In this document: in pieces, positions 35,911 through 59,391 of the stretch
How the letters are laid out: each line of letters starts with the position of its first letter
Position numbering within the stretch: the stretch's first letter is position 1
NCBI GenBank assembly: GCA_008933995.1
Contig: WARS01000011.1
Span: 12,119,516 to 12,183,515, forward strand
Length of the DNA: 64,000 nt
Reading direction: 5' to 3'
From: Datnioides undecimradiatus
Lineage: Eukaryota > Chordata > Actinopteri > Lobotiformes > Datnioididae
The notes under the pieces: generated by a model
The model's database searches: none
What the model saw: only the letters and a program-made list of their open reading frames with translations
What the model was told of the DNA's origin: nothing
Program-made: the position numbers and the translations under genes

Positions 35911-37512
35911 ATGAAGGTACCTCATTCATCTCTGATCACCTTTGCTCTGCTGTTTATACAACTTAACAGTGCAAATGGGGGCAAAATCCTGGTGTTCCCA
36001 TTGGATGGAAGCCACTGGGTAAACATGAAAGTGCTCATTGAGGAACTGCGTGCCAAAGGCCACAAGGTCACTGTGGTTCGTGCGTCTGACAGCTGGTATA
36101 TCAGTGAAAAGTCTCCTCTCTACACCTCTGTCACACTTACCAGCACCAATGGATTTGAACAAAACTTTGAGACATTTTTGTCTCAACAACTGGAGATTAG
36201 GCTTCGGGGTAAGGATACCTCTCTGTGGTCTCGCATCTGGACTCGTATGGAGATGGAGCGAGTGGTTGTGGACCAGTTCTCCCAGTTCCATAAGGGAATG
36301 AGTGAAATGGTGATTCAGATGTTTGAAGATGAAAACCTGATGCAATCATTGCGTGAGACCAACTATGATGTAGTTCTGACAGACCCCGGTATCGGCGGAG
36401 GGGCGATGCTGGCACGTCGGCTCCAAGTTCCTCTTGTTTTTAATGTCAGATGGACCATTCAAGGTGAAGCTCATTTCCTTATTGCCCCTTCACCTCTATC
36501 ATACATTCCTTTCACTGCAACTGAGATGACAGATAAGATGACCTTCCCTCAAAGAATAGCAAATGTCTTGAGTTATATCCTTGGCATGTACACACTATCA
36601 TACATCACAGAACCACATTACAAACCAGTCGTTAAGAAGTACTTTGGTCCTGATGTGGATTACTCAACATTTTTCCTGGATGCTGATATCTGGCTTATGA
36701 GAAATGATTTTGTATTTGAATTTCCACGCCCAACAATGCCAAATATAGTCTATATGGGTGGATTTCAGTGCAAGCCTGCAAAGCCACTTTCTGCAGACCT
36801 GGAGGCGTTTGTCCAGAGTTCTGGAGATCATGGGGTTGTTATAATGACCTTAGGAACTTTAGTTGGGAAGCTTCCTCAAGATATTGCTGAGGAGATTGCT
36901 GCAGCCTTTGCACAACTCCCTCAGAAGGTTATATGGAGGTATGTGGGACAAAGACCAGCCAACCTGGGTAACAACACATTGGTGGTGAACTGGCTGCCAC
37001 AGAATGACCTCTTAGGACATCCAAAAATTCAAGTGTTTGTGACCCATGGAGGCACTAATGGGGTCCACAAGGCAATTTACCATGGAGTTCCTGTAGTTGG
37101 CCTTCCGTTATTCTTTGACCAGCCCGACAACCTCTCCAGAATCAAAGCAAAGGGAGGAGCTGTGATTGTTGACATCGCTCTGCTTGACAGACATATTTTT
37201 GCTGAGGCTCTGATGACAGCTCTTTACAATTCCTCCTACAGGGAGAATATGCAGATGCTCTCAAGGCTGCACAGAGATCAGCCCATGAAACCCCTGGACC
37301 AGGCTATATTTTGGATAGAATATGTGATCAGGCATAAAGGTGCCCTTTATCTGCAGACACAGTCCAACAACATGTCCTGGTTTGTTTACAACTCTGTGGA
37401 TGTCATTGCTTTGCTATTGATTGCTCTGTTGCTTGTAACATTTATGTGCATTTCAATTATAAGATTACTGATGAGATTATTTTTTGTTGGAAAGAAAGTT
37501 AAATTTCAGTAA
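35911..37512 (+). CDS. Intronless UDP-glucuronosyltransferase, UGT5-like
   Basis: A single open frame of 533 aa from ATG 35911. Another in-frame ATG at 35890 would add seven residues, but 35911 follows a likely acceptor and starts a normal signal peptide (MKVPHSSLITFALLFIQLNS). The N-terminal acceptor domain has FPLDGSHWVNM with the catalytic-base His35, and TDPGIGGGAML with the partner Asp. The donor domain carries FVTHGGTNGVHKAIYHG from residue 376 and FFDQPDNLSRI with DQPDN at 403-407, the UDP-glucuronate-binding signature. A C-terminal membrane span precedes a lysine-rich tail ending KVKFQ, a KxKxx-type ER retrieval signal. It would conjugate glucuronic acid to lipophilic compounds in the ER lumen. 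The whole protein in one exon is typical of fish UGT5, unlike UGT1 or UGT2. The substrate cannot be inferred. Confidence 0.9.
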   Translation: MKVPHSSLITFALLFIQLNSANGGKILVFPLDGSHWVNMKVLIEELRAKGHKVTVVRASDSWYISEKSPLYTSVTLTSTNGFEQNFETFLSQQLEIRLRGKDTSLWSRIWTRMEMERVVVDQFSQFHKGMSEMVIQMFEDENLMQSLRETNYDVVLTDPGIGGGAMLARRLQVPLVFNVRWTIQGEAHFLIAPSPLSYIPFTATEMTDKMTFPQRIANVLSYILGMYTLSYITEPHYKPVVKKYFGPDVDYSTFFLDADIWLMRNDFVFEFPRPTMPNIVYMGGFQCKPAKPLSADLEAFVQSSGDHGVVIMTLGTLVGKLPQDIAEEIAAAFAQLPQKVIWRYVGQRPANLGNNTLVVNWLPQNDLLGHPKIQVFVTHGGTNGVHKAIYHGVPVVGLPLFFDQPDNLSRIKAKGGAVIVDIALLDRHIFAEALMTALYNSSYRENMQMLSRLHRDQPMKPLDQAIFWIEYVIRHKGALYLQTQSNNMSWFVYNSVDVIALLLIALLLVTFMCISIIRLLMRLFFVGKKVKFQ

Positions 37513-37520
37513 CATGAAAA

Positions 37521-37526
37521 AATAAA
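37521..37526 (+). terminator. Polyadenylation signal of the UGT gene
   Basis: AATAAA begins nine bases after the TAA stop, so the 3' UTR would be only about 30 bases. The same arrangement is present in the broken copy near 31107-31112. Confidence 0.55.
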
Positions 37527-37848
37527 ATCAAAATGTAGGTGATCTTAACACGTTTTGTATTTATTTGTAATTAAAAAATACACAGACAAAAAGTAAATAC
37601 ATATTGCATATGTTTTTTTAAAATTTGTTTTTATTTCACATTTAATCCTGCCCTGTATCCAGCCAAAAAAAACAACAACATAATTTTACTAAAAAATGAA
37701 AAAGCAAGTTACATGAAGTAGGACAGTTTTTGCTCAGAATTATTTAACTACAAAATGAGATCGATACAATGAGCATTGCTTTTTTCACATCCAAGTTATT
37801 CATGCAGCCATTCAGGTGAATTTCTTGACATATTGAAGATTCCAAACA

Positions 37849-37854
37849 TTTATT
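37849..37854 (-). terminator. Polyadenylation signal of the CALHM-like gene
   Basis: TTTATT on the + strand reads AATAAA on the - strand, 121 bases past the stop at 37975. The two convergent genes of the block thus end within about 460 bases of each other. Confidence 0.5.
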
Positions 37855-37974
37855 TAACTAAGATTCCATTTTTTTTCCAAGTTTTGTCCATTTTCTTTTT
37901 TTTTTTTAAATTCACAGTTTTTAAAGCCTTTTGAAAAGTAAGTAATTCACCAGGATTATTCATATCCTGGTTAT

Positions 37975-39250
37975 TTAAAGCTCCAGGTCTTGACCATGGT
38001 GGGAATCTCCTCCTTGGACTTTTGTTTTCTTGCAGGAGATCAGGATGAATACTGGAGCGATCAATATCATTAGCCCCATTGCAATGCCCTAAACCCAATG
38101 ACAAAAGTAAACACAGTAAAGGACAAGTGACATTAAAAGCTGGTTTTCAGCAGTGTTACACAAAATTTGTAGGTATGCTAACTGCCTGGCTCTAAGGATG
38201 GCAACATTTGCTGTTTAGTCTGTTGTCTGGCAGTCTACCACTGACATACCTCTACACCTACTGTAGGGATTGCCATGAAATATTGTGCAGACATTCATGG
38301 TCTCTTGAGGATGAACCCTACTTACTCTTGCAACTGAAGCAGTTTAAACTTTTCACTTAACAGTTTTCAGCGTGTATGAACTGGTGCAACATATGGTACT
38401 AAAATTCATTCTTCCTGGATAAATGACTTTCTGATTATTTGACTTTTCCTTTAGCTCCACCACGTGGTTGAAATTTTGTTTTTTTAGTGAAATTTTTCTA
38501 TTGGGCGCACATATTCATATTCTTATCAGGATTAATTGTAATCCCTTTGGTGATCAAGCATCATCCTGAGGTTAACATTTTTTATCTGATATAGTGCTGA
38601 TTAGTTAATGTTAGTATGCTAACAGGCCATACTAAGACTGTGAATATGTTAAAAAGGATGCATGCTAAATATGAGCATGTTACCCTTACCATTCTTAGCA
38701 TGTTAGCATACTTACATTAGCATCTGCCTCACGAAACCTGACAAAGGCCAAACAGTCTTTCTTTTAAAAGAAGAGAGTTTTTTCTTACCTGAGACAGACC
38801 ATACCACCTCTGAGTGTTCATTAACTCCTGTGTTGAGTTATGGTTTTCTGGTTTGCACCATTTGTGAGGAGCATTGTCAGGGACAGTTACAAACGTGCCT
38901 GACCAGGAGGTCTTTGCGCAGGCAAAGTATCGTCCATCCAAAAAGACCAGGATGAGCCACACTGTGGCAGGGACAATGCCGAATAACAAATTTTTCCTCC
39001 ACTGTTTCCTCCAATTCTCACATTTATGTCCTTGAATGTTTACCATCAGCGAAAAGACCAAAAGTGCAGGGACAAGAAAAAATGCAGTTGCAAATGGACC
39101 ATTAAATTTAGGGTTACATGGACACGCAAACCCCTCTTCCACTAGCTTCTCCAAGGCAACAAGGATGAAGCTGAGGAAGAGATTTGACATAATAGGGCTC
39201 TTCTCAAATGCATCCTTCACTCTAGAGAGCCAGGCTTGTTCAGCTACCAT
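37975..39250 (-). CDS. CALHM-like calcium homeostasis modulator channel, short form
   Basis: Two coding exons on the - strand, 39250-38789 and 38088-37975, join in phase 0 to 191 aa. Four membrane spans are visible: about residues 23-40, 51-71, 88-107 and 156-173 (GLMILIAPVFILIS, from exon 2). The four extracellular cysteines of the CALHM family are placed as expected: FACPC (Cys43, Cys45), YFACA (Cys111) and KWCKP (Cys132). CALHM proteins form large-pore plasma-membrane channels passing ions or ATP. The usual length is about 310-345 aa; here only about 18 residues (CKKTKVQGGDSHHGQDLEL) follow the last span, so the cytoplasmic helices that help assembly are missing. I saw no further exon before the UGT gene. 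The ATG at 39250 starts an exon with acceptor-like sequence upstream. It resembles CALHM5/6-type members more than CALHM1, but the exact orthologue is unknown. Confidence 0.8.
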
Positions 39251-40059
39251 TTTCGCTTCTGCATGAAAAAGAAATTAGATGAAAAGTCAGAAAATATGAA
39301 TTCTTGACAATGTAGATCTCTATTTTTTTGTCACTCAAGTGAAAACCAAATATCACTATTGTCTTGTTTTGAAGGCACATTTTTGATGAACATTGTGTTT
39401 AATGTGAATTCATTAGCATTCAGTACTTGTTTGAACCTTAAACATTTGCATCGTATGTGGAAGTAATCCACACATTTTACTTGTTAGATTACAAAACATA
39501 CAAAAAGGATACATAGAAAAGCTGAAAATATGTTTTTAAATTGTAGATGATTTATTAAGATAAATCATAAACAAAATTTGGTCAGGTTTTTTTTCTTTCT
39601 CTACAGACGAGGAAGATTTTTAAAGTTGGAGACCTCAAGGGTGAAATAAACCAACATATTTTGTGTGTATTTCTTCAAGTTAGGCATCATATATTTAAGT
39701 AATTACATCAAAATACAGGTATCTGTCTAGAATTATGAAGTTTTCTTTATCATTAAACTTTGAAAACAATCAATTTGGCAGCTTACACACACCATTTTGT
39801 GTAAACTTGATAGAGTGGATTTTGTACACACCAAAATAATGAAAACTAAAAATGTGTTTATTGCCACTCATTGCTGCAGAATAATCAAATATCAAATCAA
39901 GGAAAATCAAGTGTCATACATGTAGTTTAGTGTCAAAACCTAAAGGTATGAAAAAGTATGCAACATAATATAAAACCTAAAGACAAACAAAACCAGAAAT
40001 ATATATCTGCTCTAACAGTCTCTCAGTATATATTTGTACAGTGATATTCAAGTTTCACT
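39251..40059. other. Upstream region of the CALHM-like gene
   Basis: AT-rich sequence without coding exons, shared with the left block at about 32830-33650. On the - strand CAATCAAG followed by gttagtg near 40061-40068 is a possible donor of a non-coding leader exon. Confidence 0.4.
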
Positions 40060-41285
40060 AACCTTGATTGACCTTGAGAATATCGTGAGAAGCAAACTCT
40101 TCTTGAAGACTGCTTTGAGAAAATGACACTCTTCCAGCTATTCTCCTCTTGTGGTCTAAAACATCTACACGCCTCTTCCCGACATAGCCCTTTCCTTTTG
40201 TTACTGATCATGTTGAACTTACGCTTTCAATATCATTCATCTGCGGTATGTATGTTCACAAATAACATTAGTAAATCAGCAATGAAATGAGGCTATGTGG
40301 GTATTAAAACTAAAAGTACAAATCCAACACTCAGTGCAGTATGCTGTATTGGAGGCTTTTCCAATGCAAAAGCATCTTGATGATTAGTATGAAGAATGTT
40401 TATTTGAACGTGTTTTAACTTAAAATTCTTGTCTCTTAACCAGTAAGTTCAACCATGACGCAGAGTTTTCAAAAAAGTATTGTTCTAATCAGCTTGCATT
40501 GTTTAGCTAAAGAATCTCTTAGGTTTATCAGTTGTCAGGTCAGCTAACAGGCATTCATTTTAGTGTTTTAGTTGTGAATATATCACTGAATCAAATACAA
40601 AATTTCTGAAATATTCTGCTCCTTCATGACATAATCATGGCATTTGAATGCACCCTAGATAGAGACTTTATATTGAATTACAACTTGAAGACTGCTTTGA
40701 GGAAATGAAACTTTCTCAGCTATTCTCCTCTTGCGGTCTAAAACATGCACGTTTCTTCCTGACATAGCCCTTTCCTTTTGTTACTTTTTTGGGCTTTTTG
40801 CACTGATCATGTTGAACTTATGCTTTCAATATCATTCATCTGCGGTATGTATGTTCACAAATAACATGAGTAAATCAGCAATGAAATGAGGCTATGTGGG
40901 TATTAAAACTAAAAGTACAAATCCAACACTCAGTGCAGTATGCTGTATTGGAGGCTTTTCCAATGCAAAAGCATCTTGATGATTAGTATGAAGAATGTTT
41001 ATATGAATGTGTTTTAACTTAAAATTCTTGTCTCTTAACCAGTAAGTTCAACCATGACGCAGAGTTTTCAAAAAGGTATTGTTCTAATCAGCTTGCATTG
41101 TTTAGCTAAAGAATCTTTTAGGTTTATCAGTTGTCAGGTCAGCTAACAGGCATTCATTTTAGTGTTTTAGAATGTGAATATATCACTGAATCAAATAAAA
41201 AATTTCTGAAATATTCTGCTCCTTCATGACATAATCATGGCATCTGAATGCACCCTAGATAGACACTTTATAATGATTTACAACA
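40060..41285. repeat. Tandem array, two units of ~600 bp (right block)
   Basis: The units seen three times in the left block recur here twice, with anchors near 40188 and 40770 and a period of about 580 bases. The first unit lacks the TTTTTTGGGCTTTTTGC segment present in the others. Confidence 0.85.
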
Positions 41286-42857
41286 TGGTGTCAGGGTCTT
41301 GTGTTGTAAGACATTTCCTGTGTCTTTTCTATATCCCCAACAGCACAAAAAGACCACCATGTGCAACAGGGGTGTGGGACAAAACATTTATTGAGACTGC
41401 TAGTATATGTCCCAGAACCATCAATGTCAACTTCCACATAATGGCTTTTGGATAATAATCATAGGTATGTAATGCTCTCTTTGGATTTACTTTTCCTTTT
41501 TGGATTTCTAGCACAGCCCATATCTTGCAAGTTCCACACCAATGTGTATGACATGACTAGTGTCAGACTCCGGCTATCTGAGGGAGTGAAAAAAGTGAAA
41601 CAGGCAGAGATGAATTTGTGGTAAAATAGTTCAAAACCCCTTATTGAAATCTTAAAATATTATTATGTGACCTTGATTTAAAGTGCAACTACTAAGTCTC
41701 TGTATGAGGTATAGGTATGTGTGCTCCTAGTAGTGGGCAGGGTAAACAGAACTATTAACTATTTAACCATTTAAATATGTAAAGGTCAACGAATATTATA
41801 CTGTATATTGTATATGATATTGTGCATTCAACATGTTTTCCATACCTGCACCTAGTCCACTAGTAGTCATGACCAATTCCAGTGACAATAGCTACTGATC
41901 CTGAATGAAGACAAGCACACAAGCATACTTTATGACTTGTGGCCCAAAATTGCTATAACTATCAGTTTTAATCGTTTTTGTTCCTCAATCTGGGAAACAA
42001 CCAACTTCCCAACCAGCAGAGTGTGTCTCTAGGTAACAGGTCATCTGGTTTCCTAGTTTTGGGTTCTTTTATTTTAAGGACTAGCTTGCACTGTGTTGTA
42101 ATCCTAGGTGTGAGGCTGCCATTACCCTGTATTAGTTCAAAGAGAAATAGGATTAAAAGTCTACTTAAAGCCACAGGTCCTGCTGAGGTCTGGGCTTAGT
42201 CGGCCTGAGAAACTGCTTGACCCACGGCACAATTTAAAGCTCAATCCTGGATACAGCTGAATCACTACCTGAGAAATACTTGACCCTGATTGGTTGACAG
42301 GTGTCAGCTAAACCGTCAATCATAGTTCCGGTCAAAACCTTAAATTATCGCGCTGTTAAATTGCACGTAACCATAGTAGTAATACAGTATTTACTTGTTT
42401 TTACATTAACGTTAGCGAAACTCACTTAAAACAGATTTATAATAACTGCTCATAAATGCCTACAGTGAAAACCTGACTACGAAAGTAATTGCGTCCATCT
42501 TGTGTATTGTTTTCATGCTACTGATTTCTGCTCCACTTCATGACGGGACGCTGTGTGATGTTCCCGCTTATCGCTGCGCTCCTCCAAGATCTCGCGGGAT
42601 TTGAGATTAAACGGGTGGTTTTAAAAAAGGTGGTTCCCTTGCTGCACCGGGCTGGCTGACAGCAGAGAGCTGCACAGGTAGCCAGCAGTAGTGTTGAAGG
42701 CTCCCGCAAGTCTACCTAGCGACACTTCCCCACTCTGCGTGACACGATTGGAGAGTCTGGAGGTGCGAGCCTCGGTGAATCCACCCCGCATCATCATATC
42801 GCGTTCAGGTCACCTTAGTGCTCGCCTACCGGCATTTTCCATCTCCCGTCTCCGAAG
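41286..42857. other. nptn: Intergenic region and nptn promoter
   Basis: 41286-42480 is AT-rich with no coding exon. GC-rich, CpG-bearing sequence from about 42540 to 42857 is the probable nptn promoter and 5' UTR. No TATA box is clear. Confidence 0.45.
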
Positions 42858-54551
<11,694 letters not shown>

Positions 54552-55730
54552 GCAGCCCGTCTGCTGAGTAAGTATTCTTCCTGCTGAGGTAGCCAGATTA
54601 AACGTATAATTAATAATGATAACGCTTGTCACCACGAATTACAATGATTATTCAGATGAAATTATTACTCAAAGCTCTTGTCAACCAATATCAGACAACT
54701 GTCATTTTGAGCTAATGAGCTGAATTTTCTCTCTATTTGCAGGTTGCATTACACATGTATTGACCATATGAAGGTAAACAAGAAGGGAATCGATACCAGT
54801 TGTTAATAGGATTTATCTGCCATTAAAAGTATGGTTGTGGAGGAGTTAAGTGAGGCATGCCTTATGATTTTGTTGTGTGAGTGTGCGAGGTCAGGAGATA
54901 CTCAAACCACGATGGGAACATTATAATCATTGGGAACATTATAATCATTGTTGCTGCATGCAGTTGTTGACGTTTATGATTTTTTTTCCTCTTATCCACT
55001 AATTTTAATATTTTTACTACTTCAAAATAATGCATGCAAAATGTTGACCTTCAGTTTGAAGGCAGAATTTTTTTCTTTTCTCTGAGAGTGGCTTCATGTA
55101 GATAATCTGTGTGTTCTAGAGGAAAAACAAAACTGGGCAACTGTAAAAGAAAATGCCACCATAATCTGGTATGACAGTGTATAGTTTTATCATTCTGCTG
55201 CATACCATTTTCTAAGTTTAATCATTTTATCAAACAATATCTATTACATTAAGGGCTTTGCAATGTCCCTCTAAATTTGATTAAGGTTTACTTTACTGTA
55301 TGTATGTACTGTATGTGTTAATCCACTATAACTATGTATCAGATCAGCATTAATATAAAGACTATTCATATTATATGATGCACTTAAATGTTGAGAATAA
55401 TGAAAAACTGTATAAACCTACTTTAGGAGATCTGTACTAATCATTCTAACATATTGTTTTATAATTATGTGTATTGTACAGCATGGCTATTATCCTATGC
55501 AATTATTATCCATATCAATATATTGAAAATCATTGCAGCTTTTGATTTCTCTGTGACAAAGCTTTAAACTAGTAGGATCACCATAGAGCGTTGATGGCAT
55601 ACTACACAGCTGCATGAATTCTCTACAGCTGGCGTGGGAGGTGGTGAAAGAAGCCCACGTCAGGTCTGACACATGTGAAGCAAACTGCAAGATCCCGACT
55701 CATTTTTAAGAATAAAACATCTCAAAAAAC
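54552..55730 (+). other. nptn: nptn 3' UTR with a terminal intron
   Basis: Sixteen bases after the stop, CTGCTGA is followed by the strong donor gtaagt (54568). A good acceptor, ctatttgcag, ends at 54742. This suggests a small intron within the 3' UTR, too close to the stop to trigger nonsense-mediated decay. AATAAA at 55711-55716 would then end the transcript. An 18-base direct repeat (GGGAACATTATAATCATT) occurs twice near 54913-54949. Confidence 0.5.
55711..55716 (+). terminator. nptn: Candidate polyadenylation signal of nptn
   Basis: AATAAA is followed by AC-rich then T-rich sequence. An earlier signal cannot be ruled out. Confidence 0.4.
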
Positions 55731-58700
55731 AAGGTGTGACTGCTGGTTTCTTTGTAAAAAAACAACAACAACAAAAACAAAAAACACGCCAGACTTTCAG
55801 ACGTACCATCGATGATGATTGCAGGGTGTCCCATGTGGATGCAGAAAAACGAAAGCATGTAAGGAACAGCACCATCTAGTGATGGTTTAGACTGATTCAC
55901 AGCAGACACCTTGTGTGTGAACTGCAGACGTCAAAGAGCAAGGACCAACATTGTCTATTTATTTAAAAAACATCCTCCCTTGGTGCACCCTGAATCCCAG
56001 AATTGCCATATGTAAAACACCAGTTACAATATCTATGAACAGTATCCATTCTACATTTCATTGCAAACTTCGGCTCATTTAAAGTGTTTTTTTCCGTTGA
56101 TTATGTAGCATCATCTCTTGCAAACAAACCACTGAGATAAATGAATAATTCTCACTTCAAGAATAGCACTATTTTTATGCCTACAAGTTTTTTTTTACTC
56201 TGCACATGCTATTCATATTTTTCTTTCCATCGGTTTTATTGTGAGAGGCAAACACACAGGTCTGCAATTACCGATTTAACTGAGAAAATGTGTTTAAGAA
56301 AGTTTTCAGACTGTTTCTTTGGTGGCAGGTCAAAGTTTTTACTGGGGATCCTGGTTCACTTTTGTGGACTCAAGACTCTTTGCCTCAGAATTTCAAGTAC
56401 TACATTACTCCAATGCTGGAAGGACGAACGAACCTAAAAAGTCAGCAACACAATTTAGCAGTTATCATGTTTTTGCCATTTTATATCAGGAAACACTTAG
56501 TCTGCAGTTTATCAGGTTAAAGAAGGTTTTAATGTTCAGTCAGTTTTTGCTGAAACTAAAAAAAACCCAAACAAAACCTGAATGTAGCTGAATGTGTTTT
56601 TCTCTTGTACTATTCTCTAACAGCAGTGGGCAGCACACGTTACTTTGGAAATTGCAGCGGTGCAACAAAGGGGGGCACTATTTTATCATGCCTTCTGGCT
56701 TTGGACGCATCAGTGGCATCATGTCTTATTGTTGGGCTTTTGGCAACCATTCAATAACTCTTACCAGCTGGAGCATAATGGAATATTGTAATGTGTTTTC
56801 ATACCTTTTTAAACCGGACTCTTTAATTGTCTTGACCTGATTCCCACGAGTTAATGCTGTGTCCTGGATTAATATGAAGTCACGGGGATTCAAAGAGTAA
56901 TAAAAACAGTTCATTTCTACAGCAAAGAGACATCTGTGACTCTGTGAACCCTGAAAAAAAAAACAACACAACACAACTTTTGACAAAAATGATTTGTAGT
57001 TCGGTCTGTGTGGATTAATCTCTTATTCAGGTAGTGAGATGTCAGTTGAACTTTAAATAATAATCTGATGGACTAAAGTCCATAAACAGGCCATTGGATT
57101 GTATTTAAAAACAAATTTAGAGGGTAGATTTAAACTTTGTTTGAGAGGTTTGTACTTCTATTTTTTTTTTTTTAAATAAATTCACATAGTAGCCTTCCTC
57201 TGGACTTCACCTACATCCTCTTAAGTTGTCAACTGTATGTGTATCATATATGACCTGTGACCAGACTGAGTCTACTTTAAGACATCCTATCCAGACATGT
57301 TTTAGTACACATAAAGATAATATGCTCTGCAATCCTGGGTGGATGATTGTTTAAACACCATCTTTGGCAGCCAGAACAGTAAGAATCATTGCAGTGAAAC
57401 TATGATCTAATATTTTGAGAGTATTTATTACATGGGTCACTTAAAACACACTTTCAACTATGAAAATGACATATGTGAAGCCCTTATGATGAGCTAAATG
57501 TAGCATATGGAACAGTTGAAAAATTATTATTTTAACATAAGATGTAACACGTAGTCTTTTATTATCTGTCTGTCAGTTGAACTAGACTGCATTGGTTTTA
57601 ATTTGGTGGATATGTGTTACACATGATCAGAAAGAGTTGACATGATACACCTGAGTTCACCACAGTTTGAACATTTCTACCCTTATGTGCATATTTTGTG
57701 ACACAATCGGTCATCATCTGTGGTCAAAGTGATAAAATCATTCAAGTTTAATATGCAGTCATTTCCTCTTTAGTATACTAATCCAAAGATACATTATACA
57801 GTTAGTCTCCATCAGAGTCACAGAGGGTACGAATAACAAAAATAGAGAGTGAAAATTAAGGGAAAGTGATGACATGGAGTGAACTAAAATAAGGCACATA
57901 AGTGTGATAGACTAATCTGGGCAGTTCATGATCAGGAGACACAGATTGTTTTGGGCTCTGTCAGATGATAATTGATTGAGAAAGAGACCCAAGCACCAGG
58001 CAATGATGCAGGAAAACAGGAAATTCCTTTTGGTTTTTAAAAGTTCAATTTCATGACCACTGCTTGGGTAGTTAAGAGAAATGAATTAGGTTAGAGAAAA
58101 ACATTCTGGTGCATATAGCAGCAACAGTGTTAATTCACATTGTATAAGTTTAGCGTGATATGTATGTTGTCAGAAAGAAACTGTCCCCTTGCCCTCATTA
58201 TATCATAATTCCAATAATTCCATATGGTTTAAATCAGTGTGCATTATTCACTTTGACTTCTATCCAGAGCTCAAACTGTGTGGTAAAGGGTTGATCAGAA
58301 GATGTGGGGTGGGTGTGAAATTGGATATTTCTGTATGTTTCAGCTTCTGTACCGTGCTGGTCTGTGAATGGAGGGAGGCAGTCTGTGGTCTTGGAGAGAT
58401 TAAGCATCACTGCTAAGATGATTCCCTGTTTTCTTTATTGTCTGTTGTTTTCAAAAATGTTTGTGCAGCTTAACTGACTGAACTTGTAGTATTTGCTGAT
58501 TTATGTACGGTATATGTGATTCATAAAATCAATGCAGAGTCTGTACACACTGTAAAGACACTCTCTCACTTTGCTTGAAGCTTTAAGCTATCATATAAAA
58601 CCTTGAGAATTACAGTAATCTATGCCAAAACATCAGCAACTTCTGTGCAACTTCATAGCGCACTAATAAGCAATGATCAGCCTAGTGTATTATAACCACA

Positions 58701-59040
58701 ATTCTATTTTCCTCTGGCTGTTTCAATATCATAATGTGTCTCAAAAGCGAAAAACAACTTCTGTCATCCATTACGCATGCTAATTTACATTATATAGTTA
58801 TCTAAAATATCGTTTTGAAGTCTGCAGATGTAGGTTTTTAGAATTTCAGCTGTTGTCTGGCAAAGTGTGAGACATTAACGCATGGCTGCTTTTTGTTCAG
58901 GCCCATCGACAGATATTTGCACGTTGATGCATAAAGACAAGCTCCTCTGACGCTTTCTGTCAACTAGTAAACTATCAACTCCAAGGCTGGATCGCATCCT
59001 TGAATCATCCTCTCCAGTTGTCTTGACTGGGCGGGGTGAG
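55731..59040. other. Intergenic region between nptn and hcn4
   Basis: About 3.3 kb of AT-rich sequence with no coding exon that I can recognise. In human, REC114 lies between HCN4 and NPTN; I found no sign of it here. From about 59020 the sequence becomes GC-rich towards the hcn4 5' UTR. Confidence 0.45.
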
Positions 59041-59248
59041 CGCATGTGCCATCCTGGCTCCTATGGCAACCCGATAGATTAGCGCCATCAATATTCACGT
59101 TATTAGAAAGCGGGAGGCTGATGGATCAGTGATGTCAGCGCTCTTTGAATGCAGCTGCCAGCTGCGTGCATGTGTGTCATCACCTTGCACTGACAGAGAG
59201 CTCAGATATTTCGGGGAGGTGGAGATCATGCTTTGTCATTGAGGAGCT

Positions 59249-59280
59249 CAGCAGCAGCAGCAGCAACAGCACCAGCAGCA
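59249..59280 (+). repeat. CAG-rich triplet stretch upstream of hcn4
   Basis: About ten CAG/CAA/CCAG triplets lie roughly 330 bases before the hcn4 ATG, probably inside the 5' UTR or promoter. Confidence 0.8.
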
Positions 59281-59391
59281 TTCTCCCACTCCGGCACGTC
59301 CGACGCTCAGCATGCTGCATCCTGATGCGCTCTCGTCTGCACGCTGTGGGGTTACCTGGATTTACACGCATTTTCCGCTTACCGCCTTTAC

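Larger units (their letters stand above)
35931..41285. repeat. Right copy of the duplicated UGT/CALHM block
   Basis: This is the intact counterpart of 29507-35430, same order and orientation. The left border falls inside the UGT coding region just after the start codon. The right border falls where the second 600-bp unit stops matching, near 41285. Confidence 0.9.

Noticed and set aside
40023..40211. 62-codon frame in the 600-bp repeat as a CALHM N-terminal exon
   Set aside because: The frame is not kept in the other repeat units, and the intact CALHM exon already has its own ATG; at most this is a non-coding leader exon.
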